Below, piece by piece: positions 18,582 through 25,815 of a DNA stretch of 64,000 bases. Under the pieces are notes generated by a model, which had not been told where the DNA came from, did no database searches, and worked only from the letters and a program-made list of their open reading frames with translations. Each line of letters starts with the position of its first letter. The stretch's first letter is position 1. This DNA comes from Halomonas sp. (GTDB taxonomy: Bacteria; Pseudomonadota; Gammaproteobacteria; Pseudomonadales; Halomonadaceae). The stretch is from contig NZ_JAGOBJ010000006.1 of the NCBI RefSeq assembly GCF_017983445.1, positions 117,485 through 181,484 on the forward strand, read 5' to 3'. Made by a program: the position numbers and the translations under genes.

Positions 18582-19128
18582 TTCCGCTATAAAGCGCCCT
18601 GCCCCCAGGGCGCTTTTCCGTTTAGCAGCCTTGATGCTACTGGGTACCGGAGCAGCCTGGGCCTCTGATGATGCGCCGCAAGGCGGCTCATCCAGCAACT
18701 GCGAACCTACCGAGCAGCAGCAGGAAATGCTTTCACTGGTTAACGAGGCGCGCAGCCAAACTCGGCAGTGCGGCAATCAATCGTTTGATTCGGTAGCGCC
18801 ACTGACCTGGAGCTGCAAGCGTCACGAGGCAGCCAAGGCGCGCTCGGAAGATATGGCCGAGAACGAGTACTTCAGCCACACAAGCCCCGAAGGCGTGGGC
18901 ATCGAACAGCGCGTGGATGCGCAAGGCTATGTATGGCGCGCGGTAGGGGAAAACATTGCCGCCGGCCATATGTCGTCATCGGCCGCGGTGGATGGCTGGC
19001 TGGAAAGCCCTGGCCACTGCAGCAATATCATGAACGGTGCCTTTACCCAGATGGGCATGGCCAACGCCGACAACCCGGAATCCCGCTACACTACTTACTG
19101 GACCCAGGCACTGGGCCAGCCCCGCTAG
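18562..19128 (+). CDS. Secreted CAP-domain (SCP/PR-1, YkwD-like) protein
   Basis: The 188-residue product has an N-terminal basic/hydrophobic signal peptide ending near AAWAS (about residue 35) and a CAP domain at residues 62-185 with HEAAKARSEDMAENEYFSH, GENIAAGH and NIMNGAFTQMGMA, the four-motif pattern of the family including the two cavity His residues. Four or more Cys suggest disulfides in the periplasm. The start is uncertain: ATG 18562 overlaps the previous gene by 20 bp and has no strong ribosome site, but later starts would destroy the signal peptide. Confidence 0.8.
   Translation: MKNSVANSAIKRPAPRALFRLAALMLLGTGAAWASDDAPQGGSSSNCEPTEQQQEMLSLVNEARSQTRQCGNQSFDSVAPLTWSCKRHEAAKARSEDMAENEYFSHTSPEGVGIEQRVDAQGYVWRAVGENIAAGHMSSSAAVDGWLESPGHCSNIMNGAFTQMGMANADNPESRYTTYWTQALGQPR
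18591..18616 (+). terminator. Strong hairpin inside the CAP-protein signal-peptide coding sequence
   Basis: Arms AAAGCGCCCTG (18591-18601) and CAGGGCGCTTT (18606-18616) form an 11-bp perfect stem with a CCCC loop, followed by T and then CCGTTT. It is placed where a terminator of the 18093-18581 gene would be, yet it lies within the first codons of the CAP-domain gene. The T-tract is short, so it may act as a partial terminator or only as a translation-coupling structure. Confidence 0.6.
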
Positions 19129-19165
19129 CCAGGCTGAACATGCCGGTTCACATGCCTGTACTAGG

Positions 19166-19666
19166 TTACTGAGCTGGCGTCAGATCCCCATAGTGAACCG
19201 CCGTTATCGCATTCTTGGGCGACCCATCCACCAGCTTGGTGCTGTAGGTCAGGTACACGAAGGTTTCGGTTTCAGCGTCGTGCATGCGCACTACGCGCAT
19301 ATTCTTGAATAGCGCTGAACGGCGCTGGGTAAACACCACTTCCTGCTCTTCTACCTCCGCCGGGTTAAACACGATCTCGCCCGTTTGCCGACACGCAACG
19401 CTCGCCTCACTGGCCTCTTCGGCAAGCCCCACCGCGCCTGAAAGCCCGCCAATCTGAGAATAGGAAATATAGCAGGAAATCCCCTGCACCTTGGGGTCGT
19501 CAAAGCGCTCTACTTCAATGGTGTTATTTGGCCCCAGCATGCGGAACTCGGTACGCACACTGCCAATATGGGCGTCCTGGGCCAGCAGCGTGGCGGGCAG
19601 CAACGCCATCATGGCGGCGAACGAGCCAACGGCAACGCGTTGAGCGAAAAACGGGCGCATGGACAT
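19166..19666 (-). CDS. creA: CreA-family periplasmic protein
   Basis: A 166-residue protein with a signal peptide ending near LLAQDAHIG, followed by the CreA pattern: VRTEFRMLGPNNTIEVERFDDP, VQGISCYISYSQIGGLSGAVGLAE and FLV-like YLTYSTKLVDGSPKNA. Its function is unknown in E. coli. I start at ATG 19666, eight bases after AAGGAAG; an ATG at 19687 would include the ribosome site in the coding region. It is convergent with the CAP-domain gene. Confidence 0.88.
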   Translation of the reverse strand: MSMRPFFAQRVAVGSFAAMMALLPATLLAQDAHIGSVRTEFRMLGPNNTIEVERFDDPKVQGISCYISYSQIGGLSGAVGLAEEASEASVACRQTGEIVFNPAEVEEQEVVFTQRRSALFKNMRVVRMHDAETETFVYLTYSTKLVDGSPKNAITAVHYGDLTPAQ

Positions 19667-19801
19667 AAGCGTGACTTCCTTGGGCATTAAAATAAACGGG
19701 AGTGGGAGACTATCAATTTAGGTGCCCAAAAGGGAAACGCGCCGGCAATATGCCCCAGCCGATTAATGGCATGGCAATATGCGGCTACCTATCTAGTGAA
19801 C

Positions 19802-20041
19802 CTAGTGAACGCGCACCCCTTCCGTCTGATACAGCAGATTGACCTCTACCACCCGCCCTTCCAGCAAGTGGCAATACTGGCGCGTCTCGCCCACTTCCTG
19901 GTGCACTCGTACTTCGCCGCCTTCCTGCTCACAGTAATTGACGGCAATCTGCTGCGCCTGTTCAGCGCCAGCGGTGGGGCCCTGGGTCGAACACCCAGCC
20001 AGAGCCATCCCTATCAATACCAACAGGCCATAACGAGCCAT
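19802..20041 (-). CDS. DUF333-type small lipoprotein
   Basis: The 79-residue precursor has a lipobox LAGC at residues 14-17 (MARYGLLVLIGMALAGC), then a short domain YCEQEGGEVRVHQEVGETRQYCHLLEGRVVE typical of the DUF333 putative hemolysin family (listed here as adjoining blocks). It should be an outer- or inner-membrane-anchored periplasmic protein. ATG 20041 is chosen because AAGGGAGA precedes it. Function unknown. Confidence 0.82.
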   Translation of the reverse strand: MARYGLLVLIGMALAGCSTQGPTAGAEQAQQIAVNYCEQEGGEVRVHQEVGETRQYCHLLEGRVVEVNLLYQTEGVRVH

Positions 20042-20160
20042 GCGCTTCTCCCTTTGCGTCAATATGTTAAACAGTGGTTATTGGCGTCTTAAAACGTCTA
20101 CGCTCTCTTCACTATAGTCAATATTTCGGCTTTCCTGGGTTAGGGATGCCAGCAAGGCCG

Positions 20161-21066
20161 TTATAACCCTGCTGCCATCAAGGCGCTGCCCGCACGTGAC
20201 CGGTTGGGGACGTTGATCGCCTGTGTGATCCACTCCCCTGTTCTTGCCAGCTCGTTTAAATCGATGCCCGATGCGATACCCAAGCCATTCAGCATATACA
20301 CCACATCTTCACTGGCCACATTGCCGGAAGCGCCCTTGGCATAGGGGCAGCCACCCAAGCCAGCCACTGAGCTGTCTATAATGCTTATGCCCTCCTCCAT
20401 CACGGCGTATAAGTTCGCCAATGCCTGGCCATACGTATCATGAAAGTGAGCCGCCAGGCTCGCTATCGGCACGTTAGAGGACGCGGCTTCGAGCATACGT
20501 TTTGCCTTTAATGGCGTTCCTGTGCCGATCGTATCGCCAAGGGAAATTTCATCACAGCCCATTTGATAAAGCGCGTCGGCAACCCATTTCACCTGTGCAG
20601 GCGCTATATCGCCTTCATAATGACACCCCAATACGCAGGAAACGTAGCCACGCACACGTAGCCCGGCTTGGTGTGCCTGAGCGACAACTGGCTCAAACCG
20701 TTGCAAAGAGTCAGCAATCGAGCAGTTGATATTTTTTTGCGAAAAGGCCTCGCTAGCGGCGCCGAAAACGGCCACTTCATCAGCACCACTTTGAATCGCT
20801 GCTTCCAGCCCTTTTAGATTGGGAGTCAATGCCGAATAAGTAACGCCTGATCGGCGCTTGATGCCTTGCATGATTTCGCGGTGATCAGCCATTTGCGGCA
20901 CCCAGCGTGCAGAAACGAAGCTGGCCGCCTCAATATGCTTACAGCCTGCGTCGGCCAAACGCTCAATAAGCGCAAGCTTCAGATGAGTCGGCACGAACTC
21001 ACGCTCATTTTGCAGACCGTCGCGCGGGCCAACCTCGACCAGGCGTACAGAAGATGGCAGAGCCAT
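20161..21066 (-). CDS. mvaB: Hydroxymethylglutaryl-CoA lyase
   Basis: Cleaves HMG-CoA to acetyl-CoA and acetoacetate. The 301-residue TIM-barrel protein has the N-terminal VEVGPRDGLQNE (metal and substrate site), EISLGDTIGTGTP, AAHFHDTYGQALAN (metal-binding His pair) and GLGGCPYAKGASGN with the flexible-loop catalytic Cys. It starts 9 bp after the HMG-CoA reductase stop with AAGGAGA upstream, so mvaA-mvaB form an operon like the Pseudomonas mevalonii mevalonate catabolic operon. Confidence 0.95.
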   Translation of the reverse strand: MALPSSVRLVEVGPRDGLQNEREFVPTHLKLALIERLADAGCKHIEAASFVSARWVPQMADHREIMQGIKRRSGVTYSALTPNLKGLEAAIQSGADEVAVFGAASEAFSQKNINCSIADSLQRFEPVVAQAHQAGLRVRGYVSCVLGCHYEGDIAPAQVKWVADALYQMGCDEISLGDTIGTGTPLKAKRMLEAASSNVPIASLAAHFHDTYGQALANLYAVMEEGISIIDSSVAGLGGCPYAKGASGNVASEDVVYMLNGLGIASGIDLNELARTGEWITQAINVPNRSRAGSALMAAGL

Positions 21067-21075
21067 GTCTTCTCC

Positions 21076-22335
21076 TTAACCGTTACGCAACTGTTCAAGA
21101 AGCTGCTGGGCGATATCCACACGCACTTTGCCGCCATCCACGAGCAGCGCTGCGATACGGTCGACTTCCTCGTTTTCGGCACCGGCCATCACCGCAATAT
21201 TCTTGGCGTGCAGTGCCATATGGCCTTTCTGAATACCGGTGGTCGCGAGCGCCTTCATGGCGGCAAAATTCTGCGCCAGCCCCACCGCGACGATAATACG
21301 CGCCAAGCGATCCGCCGTTTTCACACCCAGAATATCCAGGCAGTGCCGGGCACTGGGGTGCGAGCGAGTAGCGCCGCCCACCAGACCTACCGGCATGGGC
21401 ATTTCCAGCGTGCCGGTCAGGTTGCCTTCGCTATCGGCTTCCCAATGCGTCAAGGAACGGTAGCGCCCGGTACGCGCCGCATAGGCATGGGCGCCCGCTT
21501 CCACCGCACGGGTATCGTTGCCGGTTGCCAGCACGACAGCGCTCACCCCGTTCATGATGCCTTTGTTATGGGTGGCCGCGCGGTAAGGGTCCTGATCCGC
21601 GAAGCGATACGCGTTGAGCATACCGTCACGCACCGACTCACCACCCAGGTCCTCAAGCGTCCAGGTAGCGCGCGCACGGGCAATGCGCCGATCCGCAAGG
21701 TTGGAAAGAATACGCAGGCAGCTGCGGCCACCGCTCCACTCTGCCAGAGAAGGCGCGACAGCTTCAGCCATCGAGTTGACGGCGTTGGCGCCCATGGCGT
21801 CACGCACATCCACCAGCAGATGCACGATCAGCATGTTGTCGAGAACGCGCACTTCCAGGTCGCGAAAACCGCCGCCATGCTGGAGAAGTACCGGGTCGGT
21901 TGCATCACAAATGCTTTTTACCTGTTCGAACTCGGAAAGCAGCCGAAGACGGGCAAACTCGGGGTTGGGGACATCCAGCAACTGCACCTGCGCAATCATG
22001 ATGGGTTCTGACGTATCGGTATGGAACCCGCCCGAGGCACGACACTGCCTGGCCGCATTACATACGGCAGCCACCACGGAGGACTCCTCGGTCGCCATGG
22101 GTACCAGTTGTTCTTCGCCATCAATGATCAAATTGGTGGCAACGCCGATCGGCAGGTTCAGCGTACCAATGACGTTTTCGATCATGGCATCGGCAGTGGC
22201 TGAAGAGATATTGCCTGTATCGGAGAAATGCGTGCGAACCTCGCTGCCAAGCCCGGCTATTTCAATGACTTTCTCAAGCCGCTCGCTGGGAGGAAGCTGA
22301 TAAAAACCGGGAATGCGGGATGTGCTGTGTGCCAT
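21076..22335 (-). CDS. mvaA: Class II (degradative-type) hydroxymethylglutaryl-CoA reductase
   Basis: Class II HMG-CoA reductases in this setting oxidise mevalonate to HMG-CoA with NAD. The 419-residue protein carries the catalytic set of the family: Glu in MIENVIGTLNLPIGVATN, Lys in THNKGIMNG, Asp in LATGNDTRAVEAGAHAY and His in GHMALHAKNIA near the C-terminus. It precedes mvaB by 9 bp and follows the TctA-type permease on the same strand (99-bp gap), pointing to mevalonate use as a carbon source rather than isoprenoid synthesis. Confidence 0.94.
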   Translation of the reverse strand: MAHSTSRIPGFYQLPPSERLEKVIEIAGLGSEVRTHFSDTGNISSATADAMIENVIGTLNLPIGVATNLIIDGEEQLVPMATEESSVVAAVCNAARQCRASGGFHTDTSEPIMIAQVQLLDVPNPEFARLRLLSEFEQVKSICDATDPVLLQHGGGFRDLEVRVLDNMLIVHLLVDVRDAMGANAVNSMAEAVAPSLAEWSGGRSCLRILSNLADRRIARARATWTLEDLGGESVRDGMLNAYRFADQDPYRAATHNKGIMNGVSAVVLATGNDTRAVEAGAHAYAARTGRYRSLTHWEADSEGNLTGTLEMPMPVGLVGGATRSHPSARHCLDILGVKTADRLARIIVAVGLAQNFAAMKALATTGIQKGHMALHAKNIAVMAGAENEEVDRIAALLVDGGKVRVDIAQQLLEQLRNG

Positions 22336-22433
22336 GGATAATGCCTCTGATCAATTGAGGTTGAATAAGTAAATGTGCCTGAAGCAGACGATTACCAGGA
22401 CGCTGCATATGCTTCAGGCATGAACCAAGCGGA

Positions 22434-23786
22434 TTAAGCGATTAGCCCCAACAGCCACGGCGCTGCATACAGCGTCATGAACTGCACGCCGTAGTTGACG
22501 CCCCACCGGTTGAGCAGCCCCGCCATCAGTGCCAGCACCATCACGCCTAAAATGCCCATTACGCCGGCATCCATATAGGCAAGCAGCATGACCAGCGAGA
22601 AGAACATCGCCAGGAACGCTTCGTGAGGAATGTGCTTGAACACAAAGATGCAGATACGCCGCGCGTAACGAACCGCAATCGGGTAGGTAATCAGCAAAGC
22701 GACACCGGCACCCAAGATGCTGGCGATGGTAATTTCAGAAAAACTCATCAAGTGGTGAGCGTTCTGTTCGAGCGTCAGCACCGGCGGTGCGTTGAAGAAA
22801 GCATTGCCCGGGCCAATCGCCATGGGGCTCATGGGAATGCCCAGCGCTGCCAGGGGAATCAAGATGCCCGCGATATAAGAGGCGTTGGTGACCGCATCCA
22901 TTGAAGAGAGCGCGCGACTGGCCTTATTGACCGTACCTTTCACCCAGCTCGACATTACTTCACCCAGAAAGATCGTGATGCCGACCGGGCTCATGAAGAA
23001 CGTGACCGAACCCAGCACCGAGCTTGCCGCCGCCGAGGCGGTTTCCTGACGCGTAAGAATGCGAAACGGATTGGGTAACTGCCCTTTCTCATCGTTACCG
23101 TAAATCTGGATCTGCTTGGGCTCAGCCTCAGCCATTTTATGGCGTTCACTGTTGACCGTTAGCTGCGCCAGGTTAAACATCATCGGGCCAATGGTGATGC
23201 CCAAAAAGAACGAGATGAAGACCGTCTGCCCCTCCGGGATGATGCCCATCCCCCAGTACAGGTGCCGCAAGCCCTGAATCAGTGCCGCCAATAGCACAAT
23301 ACTGATCAGGCTGATGACTTTCTCTTTACTCATCAGGGCAAGGAATACGGCGCCACCAAAAAATATCTGGCTGGCGTACTGGCCAAGCACATCGGCTAGC
23401 GGTGTTAACAGAAAAGCCAGAAACAAACTGATGGGGATCGCCACCAGCGTACCGATGACTGAACCGGACGCCATTTTACGAATCGCCAGAGTGGCATGGC
23501 CTTCACGCTTCAAGATCAGCGCGTGCTCGACCATGGGGGCCGACATCACCCCGCCCGGTATACCTGCTACCGAAACGGGAATGGAATCGGTCAGCTTCTT
23601 GGCAACAATTGCCGCCATAAAGAAAGCCAGCACCACGGGAAGCGGTATGCCCGCGACCACCAGCGCCAGCGTTACCGGAGCCAGTACGGCGGTTTCATCA
23701 GTACCCGGCGCAACGCCGATGGCGGTATAAACGATGACGGCAATGATCGCAGCCGCCAGCATTTGAAGTAATAAGACGGGATCCAT
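22434..23786 (-). CDS. TctA-family permease, candidate mevalonate transporter
   Basis: A 450-residue membrane protein with about 11-12 helices and the TctA (tripartite tricarboxylate transporter large subunit) signatures VSVAGIPGGVMSAPMVEHAL and GIIPEGQTVFISFFLGITIGP. No periplasmic TctC binding protein is encoded nearby, and the only companion is the 77-residue two-helix protein just upstream, so it may work as a reduced system. Position before mvaA-mvaB suggests mevalonate or a related hydroxyacid as substrate (inference). Confidence 0.85.
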   Translation of the reverse strand: MDPVLLLQMLAAAIIAVIVYTAIGVAPGTDETAVLAPVTLALVVAGIPLPVVLAFFMAAIVAKKLTDSIPVSVAGIPGGVMSAPMVEHALILKREGHATLAIRKMASGSVIGTLVAIPISLFLAFLLTPLADVLGQYASQIFFGGAVFLALMSKEKVISLISIVLLAALIQGLRHLYWGMGIIPEGQTVFISFFLGITIGPMMFNLAQLTVNSERHKMAEAEPKQIQIYGNDEKGQLPNPFRILTRQETASAAASSVLGSVTFFMSPVGITIFLGEVMSSWVKGTVNKASRALSSMDAVTNASYIAGILIPLAALGIPMSPMAIGPGNAFFNAPPVLTLEQNAHHLMSFSEITIASILGAGVALLITYPIAVRYARRICIFVFKHIPHEAFLAMFFSLVMLLAYMDAGVMGILGVMVLALMAGLLNRWGVNYGVQFMTLYAAPWLLGLIA

Positions 23787-23788
23787 TA

Positions 23789-24022
23789 CTACTGCTCCTC
23801 ACCGGTTTGCAGCTGCCGCTTGGGGCGAAACAGCAGCGCATTGATGAAGAACCCGAGGATAGCGCCGCTTAGCCCTAAGATAAGCGGAAGCGGAGGCTGC
23901 GCTGGGGCAAGCAGATAGCCGCCTAATGTTAACGGCGTCGAAATACACAGTGACAGCAGGAGATCTCTCCCGCTCACCGAGTCATCCCACACGTTGAGAA
24001 ACCGATTCTTCTTTTCAGACAT
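23789..24022 (-). CDS. Small two-helix membrane protein accompanying the TctA-type permease
   Basis: The 77-residue product has a hydrophilic N-terminus (KKNRFLNVWDDSVSGRD) and two hydrophobic helices (about residues 22-40 and 44-62), ending in a basic tail. It stops 2 bp before the permease start, so the two are surely co-translated; it may be the counterpart of the small TctB subunit, although I see no clear TctB homology. ATG 24022 follows AAGGAGA. Divergent from the MocR gene. Confidence 0.72.
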   Translation of the reverse strand: MSEKKNRFLNVWDDSVSGRDLLLSLCISTPLTLGGYLLAPAQPPLPLILGLSGAILGFFINALLFRPKRQLQTGEEQ

Positions 24023-24100
24023 GGCGTGTCTCCTTGAATTTATTATGGATGTGTCTTTTTTAATGCAGCACATGATGGGTAAACTTGCTGATTACTGACA

Positions 24101-24155
24101 GGTACAGTTAGCGAAATTGTACGAGGTACTGTACCCATCGAAAGACAGGTACACT
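24101..24155. promoter_or_regulatory. Three phased GGTAC boxes, probable MocR operator
   Basis: GGTACAGT at 24101, GGTACTGT at 24125 (part of the palindrome GGTACTGTACC, 24125-24135) and GGTACACT at 24148 repeat at 24- and 23-bp intervals, i.e. on roughly one helix face. The first and third copies are both preceded by GACA. They lie in the 179-bp gap between the mvaA operon and the divergent MocR gene, about 50-100 bp from the MocR ATG. GGTAC/GTACC-type direct repeats are usual for MocR regulators. Confidence 0.65.
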
Positions 24156-24201
24156 GATTTCACCGGGTTGGGTTTAGCCCGTTTTTCGGGAGACCCCTAC
24201 C

Positions 24202-25566
24202 ATGTCGAAATCCAGGCACGTGGCCGACACCATCCTCAAGGCTATCGAAGAAGGCCGCCTGGCACCGGGTGCCAGGCTCGCTTCTATACGCGAAGCCGCG
24301 CGGCAACACGGGGTTTCGAAAAACACTATTGTGGATGCCTATGATCAGCTGATTGCGCTGGGCAGGTTGCGCGCCCGCCAAGGGGCAGGCTTTTTCGTTA
24401 CCCAGCCACCCGCGCTTGAAGCGCTGGAAAAAACCCACGAGCTTAATGAAGCCGTTGATAGTGTCTCGCTCTTAAGAGAGCAGTTGGTAGGCAACTTTCA
24501 GGTACGGGTAGGCGATGGCCGCGCACCCGCCAGCTGGATGGGCGGCGCGGCGCTTGCCCGGCAAGCCAAGCGGTTAACGTCCATCGGCAATGATGATATC
24601 GAGTATGGCGCACCCCAAGGGTATCTCCCACTACGGGAAACAATTGCAAGAGTGCTGGCCGGGCGCTCCATTCACGCCTCTCATGAACAGATACTGCTGA
24701 CCTTCGGCGCCAACCACGCCTTCGATCTTATTATTCGCCACCTGATCGCTCCCGGCGACCGCGTCCTGGTGGAAACGCCCGGCTATTACCCGCTGTTTGG
24801 CAAGCTGCGTCTGGCCAAGGCAAAGCTGATTGGCGTTTCACGCAGCCACGACGGGCTAGACCTTGATGACCTGGAGCGCAAGATTATTCAATATCGCCCC
24901 AACGTTTTCTTTCTACAGCCCAATGCCCATAACCCGACGGGCTCTACCCTTTCGCTTAACCAATTGTATCGGCTACTGACACTTGCCGAGCGCTACAACC
25001 TGATACTGGTGGAAGACGACGCCTTTGCCGACCTGCTCCATCGAGGAAGCGCCCACCTCGCGGCACTGGATGATCTTAATCGAGTGATTTACGTAGGCAC
25101 GTTTTCCAAGACGCTTTCCACTGGCATTCGCTCGGGCTATTTAGCGGCCAACCCTGCGCTGGTCAATGCGCTTACCGATATCAAGATGGTCACCGTCGTT
25201 AACAGCTCCACCTTCAGCGAGCGCCTGATTCACGACATGATTACCCACGGCCGTTACCGCCGCCACCTGGTACAACTTCGCGAACGCATCACCAAAGCCA
25301 GCGCCAGTACCATTACCGCGTTGAAAGAGGTGGGGCTTGAGAATATAGAGGGGCCGGGAGAGGGTTACTACTTATGGGCGCGCCTGCCGAATAACATTGA
25401 TGCGATGCAACTGGCTAAAAAAGCCTCGGACGAAGGTATTTTTATTGCCCCAGGCAGCATCTTTTCGCTACGCCCTAACGGGCCGGATGCATCGTCCATG
25501 CGCATGCATATTGCGTATGCTAATGATCACCGGTTTTTGGGGTTTCTTGAGCGTTGTTTGGGGTAG
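24202..25566 (+). CDS. MocR-family regulator (GntR HTH fused to class I aminotransferase fold)
   Basis: A 454-residue PLP-dependent regulator: a winged-helix GntR domain (residues 1-75; GARLASIREAARQHGVSKNTIVDAYDQL in adjoining blocks) and a fold-type I aminotransferase domain (about 105-450) with PNAHNPTGSTL, LVEDDAFADL and the PLP-lysine block TFSKTLSTGIRSGYL. Divergent transcription from the permease-mvaA-mvaB operon makes it the likely local regulator, with PLP adducts of an amine as possible effector. The three GGTAC boxes in the gap are its probable operators. Its stop lies 4 bp before the left boundary of the tRNA-Arg island. Confidence 0.9.
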   Translation: MSKSRHVADTILKAIEEGRLAPGARLASIREAARQHGVSKNTIVDAYDQLIALGRLRARQGAGFFVTQPPALEALEKTHELNEAVDSVSLLREQLVGNFQVRVGDGRAPASWMGGAALARQAKRLTSIGNDDIEYGAPQGYLPLRETIARVLAGRSIHASHEQILLTFGANHAFDLIIRHLIAPGDRVLVETPGYYPLFGKLRLAKAKLIGVSRSHDGLDLDDLERKIIQYRPNVFFLQPNAHNPTGSTLSLNQLYRLLTLAERYNLILVEDDAFADLLHRGSAHLAALDDLNRVIYVGTFSKTLSTGIRSGYLAANPALVNALTDIKMVTVVNSSTFSERLIHDMITHGRYRRHLVQLRERITKASASTITALKEVGLENIEGPGEGYYLWARLPNNIDAMQLAKKASDEGIFIAPGSIFSLRPNGPDASSMRMHIAYANDHRFLGFLERCLG

Positions 25567-25570
25567 GTGT

Positions 25571-25587
25571 TGGCGTCCCTAGCAGGA
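25571..25587 (+). repeat. Distal attachment repeat of the tRNA-Arg island
   Basis: TGGCGTCCCTAGCAGGA repeats, with a single mismatch (A for G at position 11), the 17 bp at 33984-34000 that form the 3' end of the tRNA-Arg gene including its CCA. The copies are in the same orientation. This is the usual signature of tyrosine-recombinase integration into a tRNA 3' end. Confidence 0.8.
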
Positions 25588-25815
25588 TCTTAAAATAAAT
25601 TATAAGCTCATGTAAATAATAAATATTTTATTAAAACATAATACTCAAATATACCATCAGGTATACCACTAGCTTATAAGCAGCCTTTTAACAGTTTACA
25701 TTGGAAAATACTTATTACAGTCGCTATTGCTAGAGGTAGATATACGCTGCTTACGGCTAGGAGCATTCATTTTCGTTGCGCGTAGCCGCAGAAGGAACCT
25801 AGTCAATTCTGAGGA
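25588..25815. other. AT-rich non-coding segment between att repeat and gajB-like gene
   Basis: Runs of A and T, short direct TATAAG/TTATAAG motifs (25600, 25673) and no credible reading frame. No hairpin with T-tract was identified for the end of the helicase gene. Confidence 0.5.

Noticed and set aside
20866-22011. 381-codon plus-strand frame opposite mvaA-mvaB
   Set aside because: Antisense shadow: the minus strand encodes two full-length enzymes with all catalytic motifs, and the plus-strand product matches no family.
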